Shown: positions 1-9,243 of the stretch, piece after piece
How positions within the stretch are numbered: position 1 is the first letter of the stretch
Layout: each line of letters starts with the position of its first letter
DNA from: Thiomonas sp.
GTDB lineage: Bacteria > Pseudomonadota > Gammaproteobacteria > Burkholderiales > Burkholderiaceae_C
Length of the DNA stretch: 56,003 nucleotides
Reading direction: 5' to 3'
Assembly: GCA_023255715.1 (NCBI GenBank)
Contig: JAGDVQ010000059.1
Location: 4,012-60,014, forward strand
The notes under the pieces: generated by a model
What the model was told of the DNA's origin: nothing
What the model saw: the letters and a program-made list of their open reading frames with translations, nothing else
Databases searched by the model: none
Translations under genes and position numbers: made by a program

Positions 1-1565
1 GCGCTGGTGCCGAGCACGATCACCGCCATCGAGCCGATGAAACAACCTTGCGCGTCCAGCGTGCCGAAATCGAGCGGCAGATCGGCCTGCTCCGCGTTGA
101 GAATGCCGCCGGAAGCACCACCGGGCAGCACGCCGTAGAGCGTCCAGCCGGGCGCCATGCCGCCGGCGAATTCGTCGATGAGCTCGCGCGCGGTGATGCC
201 CGCCGGCGCCAGATACACGCCCGGCCGCGCCACCCGGCCCGACACGGTGAAGCGCCGCAGCCCCTTGTGGCCACGGCGGCCCAGCTTGAACCAGTCCGCC
301 TCGGGGTTTGCGACAAGCCCGGGGATCCAGGAGAGCGTTTCGACGTTGTGCTCCAGCGTGGGCCTGCCGAACAGGCCCGAGATGGCAACGATCGGCGGCT
401 TGAGCCGCGGCATGCCGCGCTTGCCTTCGAGAGACTCGATCAGCGCCGACTCCTCGCCGCAGATATAGGCCCCGGCGCCACGCCGCAGTGCCACCTGCGG
501 CAGCCGCGCACGCACCGCGGCGTCGTCGCCCGGCTCGTCATCGCTGGCGCCGCCGATGTCCACCCCGCCGTAGCGCAGCAGCCCTGCGTCGTGCAGCGCC
601 TGCAGCTCGCGGTGCAGCAGCGCGCCTTCGGCAGCGTATTCGTCGCGCAGATAGATCCATACCCGGCCTGCGGCCACGGCCCAGGCGGCAATCAGCAGAC
701 CTTCGAGCAGGCGGTGCGGGGTCGTGCGCAGCAAGTGGCCGTCCTTGCAGGTGCCTACTTCGCCCTCGTCGGCGTTGACCACCATCAGCCGCGGCCCCGG
801 CTGTTGCGCCACGGTGCGCCATTTGCGCGCGCTGGGAAACCCGGCACCGCCCAGTCCGCGCAGTGCGGCGTTGTCGATGCGCGCAATCACCTCGTCTGGA
901 GTCAGACGCCCGGCGCGGCAGTCGGCCAGCAGGGCGTAGCCGCCGCCTGCGCGGTAGGCGGCGAGGTCTTCGGCGTCCGCGGGAGGCTGCGGTGCATCTG
1001 CAGCTTGCGGCAACGCGGCAAGCACGGCGTCTGCCGTGGCATGGCCCAGTGCATGCTGCCCCACCAGCACGCCGGGCGCCTGCGTGCACAACCCCATGCA
1101 CGACGCGCCTTCCACTGCAACACCGGGACCACAGCGCTGCTGCAGATCGTGCAGCAGGCCGTCGGCCCCGGCCAGCGCGCAGCTCAGGTTGGTACAGACC
1201 CGCACCACCGCAGTGGGCGCGGCCTCGTCCTCGCGCAGCAGACGGAAATGGTGATAGAAGCTGGCGACCTCGTACACCTCGCTGGTGCTCAGGCGCAGCC
1301 ACTCGGCCAGCGCCGCCAGGCGCGAGGGTCGCAGGCCGCGCTCGGCGTCGTTGAGGCGGTGCAGGTGCTCCATCAGCAAATCGGGCCGCGCAGCCAGATC
1401 GCCGCAGGCGGCCTGCACTGCAGCCCGGGCTTCCGGGCTGACCAGTCCGCCGCGCGGGGTGTTGCGCATGAAACGCATCGGTTGTGGCCGTGCTGCGCTT
1501 TTCGCGGCGTCAACCGCGGGAGGGACGAGAGTTGGGGCGGAGGAGATGGCGTGGTCTTGTGACAT
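1..1565 (-). CDS. Fused NuoE-NuoF-type NAD-binding flavoprotein, formate dehydrogenase beta subunit-like (C-terminus truncated by window edge)
   Basis: My reverse-strand translation from ATG at 1565 (MSQDHAISSAPTLVPPAVDAAKSAARPQPMRFMRNTPRGG...) is open to the window edge, so it is missing from the ORF track. It has a NuoE-like [2Fe-2S] thioredoxin-like part (VCTNLSCAL...GASCMGLC) followed by NuoF motifs (LRGLGGAGFPSARKW, VVNADEGEVGT, GAGAYICGEESALIESLEGKRGMPRLKPP). Confidence 0.85.
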   Translation of the reverse strand, partial: MSQDHAISSAPTLVPPAVDAAKSAARPQPMRFMRNTPRGGLVSPEARAAVQAACGDLAARPDLLMEHLHRLNDAERGLRPSRLAALAEWLRLSTSEVYEVASFYHHFRLLREDEAAPTAVVRVCTNLSCALAGADGLLHDLQQRCGPGVAVEGASCMGLCTQAPGVLVGQHALGHATADAVLAALPQAADAPQPPADAEDLAAYRAGGGYALLADCRAGRLTPDEVIARIDNAALRGLGGAGFPSARKWRTVAQQPGPRLMVVNADEGEVGTCKDGHLLRTTPHRLLEGLLIAAWAVAAGRVWIYLRDEYAAEGALLHRELQALHDAGLLRYGGVDIGGASDDEPGDDAAVRARLPQVALRRGAGAYICGEESALIESLEGKRGMPRLKPPIVAISGLFGRPTLEHNVETLSWIPGLVANPEADWFKLGRRGHKGLRRFTVSGRVARPGVYLAPAGITARELIDEFAGGMAPGWTLYGVLPGGASGGILNAEQADLPLDFGTLDAQGCFIGSMAVIVLGTS

Positions 1566-1754
1566 GGGATCTGATGTGAATCTCTCAAGGATACGCAGGG
1601 ACACCCCAAGTTTCCCTGTCCCCCCTCGGGGGCGGGCCGGGCGCAGGCCAGCCCTGGGGGCCTTTGAAACCACAAAGCCGACGGATGCCGGCATTGTGGT
1701 GAACCGACAGGAGGAGACCGAGATCAGATCACCTCCCGAACCGCTGCAGATCGA

Positions 1755-3392
1755 TCAAAACAGCACAGCGGCTTTCTGCAGGGCGATAAACACGCCGATG
1801 AGGAAAGGAATGCCCACTGCGGCCCAGGCCAGCACGCCGACCAGGCCAAAGCTGCCGCGTGCGGCGTGTTCGGCATCACCCGCGATGCGATCTTCGTGTT
1901 TGAGTGCGCGTTCGTGAGCAAGTTCTTCCGGCGTCATGCGGTACTTGGCGGCCACCGGACGCACCAGCAGATTGAGGATGAAGCCCACCAGCAGCAGCCC
2001 GGCCAGGATGTAGAGCGTGCGGTCGTACACCAGATTTTTCGCGATGCCAGCGTCGATCTGCGTCTGGCGGATGGCGGCGATCAGGAAGGGCCCTGCAACC
2101 CCGGCCACCGACCACGCAGTGAGCAGCCGGCCATGAATGGCGCCGACCATCTGCGTGCCGAACAAGTCGGCCAGGTAGGCGGGCACCGTGGCGAAGCCGC
2201 CGCCGTACATGGTCATGATGACGCAGACCGCCAGGATGAACAGACCGGCCGCGCCACCATGGCCGAGCGCGGGCAGACTGGCATACAGGGCCACGCCCAG
2301 CGCAAAGAACACGGCATAGGTCGCCTTGCGGCCGATGTAGTCGGACAGGGCGGCCCAGAACAGGCGCCCACCGCTGTTGAACAGGCTGATCAGCCCCACC
2401 AGACCACCGGCCGCTGCAACGAGCGCGGCCTTCTGTCCGGCGTCGAGCACGGCACCGCTGTCCAGACCGATGAGACGGCCGCCGAACACGTCCTGCAGCA
2501 TCGGGCTGGCCATGGCGATCACGCCAATGCCGGCCGTGACGTTCAGGCACAGAATCCACCACACCAGCCAGAACTGCGGCGTTTTCATGGCCTTGTTCAG
2601 ATGCACTTCATGATCGGTGATCATGGCGTTGCTGCCCTTGGCCTTGGGCGTCCAGCCCAGCGGCGTCCAGCCAGTGGGCGGCACGCGAAAGCCAAAGGCG
2701 CCGATGCTCATCACCACAAGGTAAAGCAGTCCCATGACGATCAGGGTGGGCGCCACGCCTTGCGGGCTGGTGGCGCTGAACTGCTTCATCAATGCAACAG
2801 CCAGTGGCGCGCCGATCATGGCGCCACCGCCAAAGCCCATGATGGCGAAACCCGTGGCCAGACCGCGACGATCCGGGAACCATTTGATGAGCGTGGAAAC
2901 CGGTGAGATATATCCCAGCCCCAGGCCGATGCCCCCCAGCACCCCGACGCCCAGAATGACCAGCCAGAGCTGATGGATGGAGACGCCGATGCCGCCGAGC
3001 ACCAGTCCACCACCCCAGCACAGGGCCGCAATGAAGCCCGCCTTGCGCGGACCCGCATGCTCCAGCCAGGCGCCCCAGATGGCCGCGGAAATGCCGAGAA
3101 ACGCGATGAACACCTCGAAGATGTGCGTGACCGACGGCACAGTCCAGTTGCAGGTCGTGGTGGTGAGATGTCCCCAGAAGCCCATGCTGCCGCACACCGC
3201 AGCATCGGTACCCTGAAGCAGCTTGCTCATGGGCAGCCAGAACACCGAGAAACCATAGGCCATGCCGATACACAGGTGGATGGCCAGCGCTGCGGTGGGA
3301 ACCAGCCAGCGATTGAAGCGCGGACTGGCGACTGTGCGCTCCCGGTCGAGGAGGCCGGGTGAGGGCACTGGCGTGGTGATGGATGCAGACAT
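1755..3392 (-). CDS. OFA-family MFS transporter (oxalate/formate antiporter-like)
   Basis: 12-TM MFS protein with OFA features (HLCIGMAYGFSVFWLPMSKLL, GGIGLGLGYISPVSTLIKWFPDRRGLATGFAIMGFGGGAMIGAPLA). Start set at MSASITTP, ATG at 3392. Confidence 0.88.
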   Translation of the reverse strand: MSASITTPVPSPGLLDRERTVASPRFNRWLVPTAALAIHLCIGMAYGFSVFWLPMSKLLQGTDAAVCGSMGFWGHLTTTTCNWTVPSVTHIFEVFIAFLGISAAIWGAWLEHAGPRKAGFIAALCWGGGLVLGGIGVSIHQLWLVILGVGVLGGIGLGLGYISPVSTLIKWFPDRRGLATGFAIMGFGGGAMIGAPLAVALMKQFSATSPQGVAPTLIVMGLLYLVVMSIGAFGFRVPPTGWTPLGWTPKAKGSNAMITDHEVHLNKAMKTPQFWLVWWILCLNVTAGIGVIAMASPMLQDVFGGRLIGLDSGAVLDAGQKAALVAAAGGLVGLISLFNSGGRLFWAALSDYIGRKATYAVFFALGVALYASLPALGHGGAAGLFILAVCVIMTMYGGGFATVPAYLADLFGTQMVGAIHGRLLTAWSVAGVAGPFLIAAIRQTQIDAGIAKNLVYDRTLYILAGLLLVGFILNLLVRPVAAKYRMTPEELAHERALKHEDRIAGDAEHAARGSFGLVGVLAWAAVGIPFLIGVFIALQKAAVLF

Positions 3393-3498
3393 GAATTCTC
3401 CAAGTGGTCTGTTGGAATGAACGATGTAGCAACCGCCAAATTTCAGCGGTGGCACCGCTTTATAGTGATATTTCTTGCAGCAACTTACAGGCGGATAT

Positions 3499-3536
3499 GA
3501 AAAATGCCCATCAAATTTTCTGAAATGGGCATTCGT
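3499..3536 (-). terminator. Rho-independent terminator downstream of the LysR gene
   Basis: Stem AATGCCCAT / ATGGGCATT (3503-3511 / 3525-3533), followed on the minus strand by a short T-run; T-rich on both flanks, so possibly bidirectional. Confidence 0.7.
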
Positions 3537-3555
3537 TTTTTCTGCATGAGACCTT

Positions 3556-4455
3556 TCAGGGCGATGTCGATGCCCCCGTCAGGCGGCGCGCAGCAGCCAT
3601 CAGTGCACCCACCGCGACCGGGCGTGGTTCACGCTGCAGGGTGACCAGCCCCGTCTGCCACGACACGGCAGGCTGCTCCAGACGCACCACATGCAGGCAG
3701 TGCGCGGTATCGAGAATATCGAGCACCCGGCGCGGCAGAATGCAGCACCATGCGCCGCTGGCGACATGCGACAGCATGCTCATGATCGAATTGGTCTCCA
3801 CCCCGGGCCTGGGCTGCAGGCCGAGGCTGGCGAACACGCGGTTGATGGTCTTGCGGTTCTGCATGTCCGGTGTGAGCAGGCACAGCGGCAACAGCGCCGC
3901 CTCGCCCCAGGTGATGACTTCGCGCTGCGCTGCTGCGGTGTCGCGCCCGGCGATCAGCACATGCTGCTCCTGCCAGATGGGAATGAAATCCAGCCCCGGC
4001 CCGTCGCTGGATTCGGTATAGACGATGCCGCCTTCCAGCTCAAAGGCTTGAACCCGCCGCAGGATTTCATCGGTGTTGAGCGACAGGATTTCCAGGGTGA
4101 GTTGCGGATGGCTCTTGACCAGCGCGGCGGAGAGCGCGGCCACCACGGTGAGTGCCGTGGGAATCACCCCCAGCCGCAGGCGCCCGCTGATGCCCGCGCC
4201 GAGCTGGCTCAGGTGCAGCCGCAAATCGTCTTCCACCGAGGCCATGCGGCGTGCGAAGTCGAGCACCGCGATGCCCTCGGCGGTCAGGCCAGAGAACGAC
4301 TGCCCCCGCTCGACCAGTGCCACGCCGAGCGTTGATTCCAGATCCCGAATGGCAGCAGACAGGGTGGACGGCGAGACATGGCAACGCGCGGCGGCCCGGC
4401 CGAAATGCCGCTCCTGCGCCAGAACCATGAGATAGCGATATTTGCGGGACAGCAC
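3556..4455 (-). CDS. LysR-family transcriptional regulator
   Basis: N-terminal HTH (YLMVLAQERHFGRAAARCHVSPSTLSAAIRDLESTLGVALVERGQ) plus substrate-binding domain; upstream of the OFA transporter in the same orientation. Confidence 0.93.
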   Translation of the reverse strand: MLSRKYRYLMVLAQERHFGRAAARCHVSPSTLSAAIRDLESTLGVALVERGQSFSGLTAEGIAVLDFARRMASVEDDLRLHLSQLGAGISGRLRLGVIPTALTVVAALSAALVKSHPQLTLEILSLNTDEILRRVQAFELEGGIVYTESSDGPGLDFIPIWQEQHVLIAGRDTAAAQREVITWGEAALLPLCLLTPDMQNRKTINRVFASLGLQPRPGVETNSIMSMLSHVASGAWCCILPRRVLDILDTAHCLHVVRLEQPAVSWQTGLVTLQREPRPVAVGALMAAARRLTGASTSP

Positions 4456-4480
4456 AGGGCGAATGCGACATGCGGAATGA

Positions 4481-4509
4481 AAAAGGGCCGACGCATTGTC
4501 GGCCCTTTT
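4481..4509 (-). terminator. Rho-independent terminator of the CsgG-like lipoprotein gene
   Basis: Perfect 12-bp stem AAAAGGGCCGAC gcatt GTCGGCCCTTTT, about 90 bp downstream of the minus-strand gene ending at 4601. Confidence 0.85.
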
Positions 4510-4600
4510 GCTTGATCATGTCTGGAACGGTCCATCGGCTCGCCCCGGCGCTCTGCGGCTGTTCGACAGCCCGCCGGGGGCAGCCCCATTGACCGCCTGC

Positions 4601-5635
4601 TTACTGGCTGAGCGCGGCGATGGTGGCCTGATCCAGCATGCCGGTACCGGGCAGGCCCTGGGATTTCTGGAAGCGAATCAGCTCGGAGCGGGTTTTCGGA
4701 CCCATCATGCCGTCCGGGGCGCCAACCGGGTATCCCTTCTGGTTGAGCTTTTCCTGTGCCTGTTTCAGCGTCATGCTCAGGGTTGCAGGTTGCGCCGCGG
4801 CGGCCGGTTGCGCCGCCGGGGTCGATCCGCCCTGCACACCCAGCTGACCACCCGTGCCGAGACCGCCCTTGACCTCTTGCGCCTTGTAGTTCTGCACGGC
4901 CTTGACAATGCCGTTGTAGGAATCCATGAACGCGGCAACGATGACCTTGCCCTGCGCCGTATTGGCGTAGCCGCCGCCGACCCCGCCAAATCCGCCGCCA
5001 AGCAGGCCGCCAATGGCGCCGAAGTCCCAGTTCTTTGCGCTGCCCTCAGAGGCGGCAAGCTGGACGCCCGAGCGGTTGTCCACCAGGGTCAGCAGGGTGC
5101 TGGCCTCTTTGGAGCTGAGACTTCCGCCGACGATGGCGCCGACCGGGCCAAGCAGTCCTCCCACCAAGCCGCCCATGCCGCCTGCGTTGTTGTTGGAGAA
5201 CGTGATCGACGGCGTGAGGGTGTAGTCGGCAGACACCATCTGGCCCTTGCCGAAATTGGAGCCTTGCCGCAGTTCACCGGATTGCGCCAGCGCGCGCTCC
5301 TGCATCATGTTGTTCATCGCGCGGCCGCGGTCCACCACGACGAAGCAGTTCGATTGCTGGATCATCAGCTTGAGCACCGGGGTGGTCGGGCCGAGCTGGT
5401 ACTGGCTGGTCAGGATGCCATACCACGGCGAGCTGGTGTCCTCGACCACGGCGATTGTGCCCAGCGGCGCGTTGCAGCGGGCCAGTTTGTCGTTGGCGTT
5501 TTGGCTGCTTGCACCGCCAGCAGAGCCGGTGGCCTCGGTCTTGGCTGCTTTGGAGCCCATGTCCATGCTGGAACAGGCAGAAAGGGACAGGACCACAGCC
5601 AGGGTGGCAAGGCGTTTGAAGCGATGCTGCATCAT
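4601..5635 (-). CDS. CsgG-like lipoprotein with C-terminal peptidoglycan-binding domain
   Basis: Lipobox LSLSACSS after MMQHRFKRLATLAVV; CsgG-like central region (VLKLMIQQSNCFVVVDRGRAMNNMMQERALAQSGELR, ADYTLTPSITFSNNN); C-terminal PG_binding_1-like repeat (AQEKLNQKGYPVGAPDGMMGPKTRSELIRFQKSQGLPGTGMLDQATIAAL). Confidence 0.82.
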   Translation of the reverse strand: MMQHRFKRLATLAVVLSLSACSSMDMGSKAAKTEATGSAGGASSQNANDKLARCNAPLGTIAVVEDTSSPWYGILTSQYQLGPTTPVLKLMIQQSNCFVVVDRGRAMNNMMQERALAQSGELRQGSNFGKGQMVSADYTLTPSITFSNNNAGGMGGLVGGLLGPVGAIVGGSLSSKEASTLLTLVDNRSGVQLAASEGSAKNWDFGAIGGLLGGGFGGVGGGYANTAQGKVIVAAFMDSYNGIVKAVQNYKAQEVKGGLGTGGQLGVQGGSTPAAQPAAAAQPATLSMTLKQAQEKLNQKGYPVGAPDGMMGPKTRSELIRFQKSQGLPGTGMLDQATIAALSQ

Positions 5636-5984
5636 TTTTTGCGGACTCCAAGTGTTGTGTGTGGGTTCGTAGGCGACTGACCGCTGTGGCCAGGACGCGA
5701 AGATTGCCAAAAATCGCATGAGGTCGTTCAGCGTCAGTCAGAGTGTGCAAGGTTCATCGTTTCGGGGATAAAAACAAGCACTTGTCCATCATAAAGGAGT
5801 GACGTTAAGAAAATTCGTGAATTTTTCTCGATTTCTCGAGGAACTCATCGTTCAGGCAAACAAGTGGTAACAATTTCTTGCTGATCACGTCGACGCACGC
5901 TGCACCGGCTCACGGCTGCCGAATGCGCGTACGCAGCCCAAGAGCGCGCACAATGGAGGTTTAGCCGTATTCAAGGCCTTCATC

Positions 5985-7970
5985 ATGACGCCCCAAGAAA
6001 ACTCCCCCTTTGCCGAACTCGGCCTGCCTGAACCGCTGCTGCAAGCCCTGCGCGATGTGGGGTACGAGAGTCCGTCGCCCATTCAGGCGGCCACCATTCC
6101 GCCGCTGCTCGCCGGTCGCGATGTGCTCGGGCAAGCACAGACCGGCACCGGCAAGACCGCTGCGTTTGCGCTTCCCATCCTCGCCAGGATCGACTGCAAC
6201 GCCCGCCACACCCAGGCGCTGGTGCTGGCGCCCACGCGCGAGCTGGCGATCCAGGTGGCGGAAGCCTTTGCGCGCTATGCCGCGCATCTGCCGGGCTTCA
6301 ACGTGCTGCCGATCTACGGCGGGCAAAGCTATGTGCCGCAGCTGGCGTCGCTCAAGCGCGGTGCGCATGTGGTGGTGGGCACGCCGGGGCGCATCATCGA
6401 CCATCTGGAACGCGGCACGCTCAAGCTCGACCAGCTCGCGCACATGGTGCTCGACGAGGCCGATGAAATGCTGCGCATGGGCTTCATCGACGATGTCGAG
6501 TCCATCCTGCAAAAAACCCCGCCGCAGCGTCAGGTGGCGCTGTTTTCGGCCACCATGCCGTCTGCCATCCGGCGCATTGCGCAAACCTATCTGCGTGATC
6601 CCCAGGAAATCACCATCAAGGCGGCCACCACAACGGCTACGCACATTCAGCAGCGCTACTGGATGGTCAGCGGTCTGCACAAGCTCGACGCGCTCACCCG
6701 CATCCTGGAGGTGGAGCCGTTCGAGGGCATGATCATTTTCGCCCGCACCAAGCAGGCCACCGAGGAACTGGCCGAGAAGCTCGCGGCCCGTGGCTTCACC
6801 GCCGCCGCGCTCAACGGCGATGTGCCGCAGGCGCTGCGCGAGCGCATGGTGCAACGGCTCAAGGACGGCCAGCTCGACATCCTGGTGGCCACCGACGTGG
6901 CGGCGCGCGGTCTCGATGTGGAGCGCATCAGCCACGTGGTGAACTACGACATCCCCACCGATACTGAAAGCTATGTGCACCGCATCGGCCGCACGGGCCG
7001 CGCGGGGCGCACTGGCGATGCCATTCTGTTCGTCACCCCGCGCGAGCGGCATTTGCTGCGTGCCATCGAGCGCGCCACGCGCCAGCCCATCACGCAGATG
7101 CAACTGCCCAGCACCGAGGCGGTGAACGACAGCCGGATCAACCGTTTCATGGAGCGCATCACTGCAGCCCGCGAGCAGGAGGGGCTGGAAGACTATCAGC
7201 GTCTGGTCGAGCGCTATGAGCAGGAATTCGACATTCCGGCCATCGAGATTGCCGCAGCGCTGGCGCGCATGGTGCAGGGCAACAAGCCGTTGCTGATGCG
7301 TCCGGGCAGCGAGCCGTCCGACAGTGCAGAAACCGCCGCCCCGCGTCGGGAGCGCGAGCCGCGTGAAGCCCGCGAGCCGCGCGCTCCGCGTTCGGTGCGG
7401 GCACCGCGCGATGACGTGGCACCGCTGCGCCCTCCCCGCGAGCGGACCAAGCCGCGCGATCTGGAGTCGTTCACCCAGACCCTGATGCAGGTGCGCGAGG
7501 AAGCGGGCGTGCCGCAGCGCGCCACGCATGGCGAGGCCGAGCATGCCGAGCGACCGGCACGCGCCGAGCGTTCGCAGCGCAATGCGTCCGTGGGCGATCT
7601 GCGCTTCGAGACCTACCGCGTCGAGGTCGGACGTGATCATGGCGTGGAGGTGCGCAATCTGGTGGGCGCCATCGCCAACGAGGCCGGGCTGGAAAACAAG
7701 CACATCGGCAATATCGCCATTCGTGGCGACCACAGCTTTGTCGAACTGCCCGAAGGCATGCCCAAGGATGTGTTTCGCACCCTGCAGAAAACCTGGGTGG
7801 GCGGACGCCAGTTGCAGCTCAGCAAGGCAGAACCGGCGCGCGCAGGAGGCGGCGAGCGCCCAGCCCGCGCACCGTCGCACCGCGCCGATTCTGGCGCCCC
7901 TTCGCCGGCGCCCAAGCGCCGCGCTGCGCCGATGCCCGCAGGCGGCAAATCCTTCAAGCGCAAGCCTTGA
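5985..7970 (+). CDS. deaD: ATP-dependent DEAD-box RNA helicase
   Basis: AQTGTGKTAA, PTRELA, VLDEADEML, SAT, HRIGRTGRAG motifs; C-terminal DbpA-like RNA-binding region and basic tail. Confidence 0.95.
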   Translation: MTPQENSPFAELGLPEPLLQALRDVGYESPSPIQAATIPPLLAGRDVLGQAQTGTGKTAAFALPILARIDCNARHTQALVLAPTRELAIQVAEAFARYAAHLPGFNVLPIYGGQSYVPQLASLKRGAHVVVGTPGRIIDHLERGTLKLDQLAHMVLDEADEMLRMGFIDDVESILQKTPPQRQVALFSATMPSAIRRIAQTYLRDPQEITIKAATTTATHIQQRYWMVSGLHKLDALTRILEVEPFEGMIIFARTKQATEELAEKLAARGFTAAALNGDVPQALRERMVQRLKDGQLDILVATDVAARGLDVERISHVVNYDIPTDTESYVHRIGRTGRAGRTGDAILFVTPRERHLLRAIERATRQPITQMQLPSTEAVNDSRINRFMERITAAREQEGLEDYQRLVERYEQEFDIPAIEIAAALARMVQGNKPLLMRPGSEPSDSAETAAPRREREPREAREPRAPRSVRAPRDDVAPLRPPRERTKPRDLESFTQTLMQVREEAGVPQRATHGEAEHAERPARAERSQRNASVGDLRFETYRVEVGRDHGVEVRNLVGAIANEAGLENKHIGNIAIRGDHSFVELPEGMPKDVFRTLQKTWVGGRQLQLSKAEPARAGGGERPARAPSHRADSGAPSPAPKRRAAPMPAGGKSFKRKP

Positions 7971-8005
7971 GACGTTAGCGCACGGGCGCGTCATGCCCTC
8001 AGGCG

Positions 8006-9241
8006 ATGCTCAACCGTCTCTGGCTTGGCTTTTTTCTGGTTGCCGCCGTGGCAGCTCTGGCGCGCTGGCTGCTGGGTGGCGATGCTGCGGTGTTCGCTGC
8101 CGTCACCGACAGCCTGTTCGCCATGGCCAAGCTCTCGGTCGAGGTCATGGTGCTGCTGTTCGGCACGCTCACGCTGTGGCTGGGGCTGCTGCGCATCGCC
8201 GAGCGCGCCGGGCTGGTCGAACTGCTGGCGCGCGCGCTGACGCCACTGTTCACAAGGCTGATGCCTGAAGTACCCGCTGGCCATCCGGCCATCGGCCTGA
8301 TCACCCTGAACTTCGCCGCCAATGTGCTGGGGCTGGACAACGCCGCCACGCCAATCGGCCTGCGCGCGATGCGCGAACTGCAGACGCTCAACCCCAGCAG
8401 CGATACCGCGAGCAACGCGCAGATCCTGTTCCTGGTGCTCAACGCCTCGTCGCTGACGCTGCTGCCGGTGAGCATTTTCATGTACCGCGCGCAGCAGGGC
8501 GCGCCCGATCCGACGCTGGTGTTCCTGCCCATCCTCCTCGCCACCAGCGCGTCCACGCTGGTCGGCCTGCTCAGTGTGGCGTGGATGCAGCGCCTCAAGC
8601 TGTGGGACCCGGTGGCGCTGGCTTATCTCGGCGGCGGCGCGCTGCTGTTGGGCGGCCTGCTCGCCGCGCTGGCGAGTCTGAGCGCGGCGGCGCTGGCCAG
8701 CGTGTCGGCGCTGGTGGGCAATCTGGTGCTGTTCGGCGTGATCGTTGCGTTTTTGCTGGCCGGGGCGATCAAGCAGGTGCCGGTGTACGAGGCGTTCATC
8801 GACGGCGCGAAGGACGGCTTTGGAGTCGCGCGCGATCTGCTGCCTTACCTCGTGGCCATGTTGTGCGCAGTCGGCGTGCTGCGCGCTTCGGGGGCGCTGG
8901 GCTATGCGCTGGAGGCGATCCGCTGGGCGGTGCATGCGCTGGGCCTGAACACCGATTTCGTCGCTGCGCTGCCCACTGCGCTAGTCAAGCCGTTTTCCGG
9001 CAGCGCCGCGCGCGCCATGCTGATCGAGACCATGCAGCATTACGGCGTGGACAGCTATCCGGCGCTGCTGGCCGCCACCATGCAGGGCAGCACCGAGACC
9101 ACGTTCTACGTGGTGGCGGTGTATTTCGGCGCGGTGGGCATCCGCCGCGTGCGGCACACGGTGGGCTGCGCGCTGCTGGCCGATCTGGCCGGGGTGATCG
9201 CGTCGATCGCGGTGTGTGCGTGGTTCTTCGCGCCGCGCTGA
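8006..9241 (+). CDS. Fused SpmA-SpmB-type nucleoside-recognition (Gate) membrane protein
   Basis: Two Gate-like halves (LNFAANVLGLDNAATPIGLRAMRELQ; SGSAARAMLIETMQHYGVDSYPALLAATMQGSTETTFYVVAVYFGAVGIRR) in one 411-aa ORF. Confidence 0.88.
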   Translation: MLNRLWLGFFLVAAVAALARWLLGGDAAVFAAVTDSLFAMAKLSVEVMVLLFGTLTLWLGLLRIAERAGLVELLARALTPLFTRLMPEVPAGHPAIGLITLNFAANVLGLDNAATPIGLRAMRELQTLNPSSDTASNAQILFLVLNASSLTLLPVSIFMYRAQQGAPDPTLVFLPILLATSASTLVGLLSVAWMQRLKLWDPVALAYLGGGALLLGGLLAALASLSAAALASVSALVGNLVLFGVIVAFLLAGAIKQVPVYEAFIDGAKDGFGVARDLLPYLVAMLCAVGVLRASGALGYALEAIRWAVHALGLNTDFVAALPTALVKPFSGSAARAMLIETMQHYGVDSYPALLAATMQGSTETTFYVVAVYFGAVGIRRVRHTVGCALLADLAGVIASIAVCAWFFAPR

Positions 9242-9243
9242 GC

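Noticed and set aside
48-1562. 504-aa plus-strand ORF
   Set aside because: Antisense to the fused NuoE-NuoF gene, which has clear motifs; Arg/Ala/Gln-rich composition typical of spurious frames in GC-rich coding DNA.
1866-2906. 346-aa plus-strand ORF
   Set aside because: Antisense shadow of the OFA transporter; no domain-like features, His/Gln/Arg-rich composition.
5961-7994. 677-aa minus-strand ORF
   Set aside because: Entirely antisense to deaD; spurious high-GC frame.
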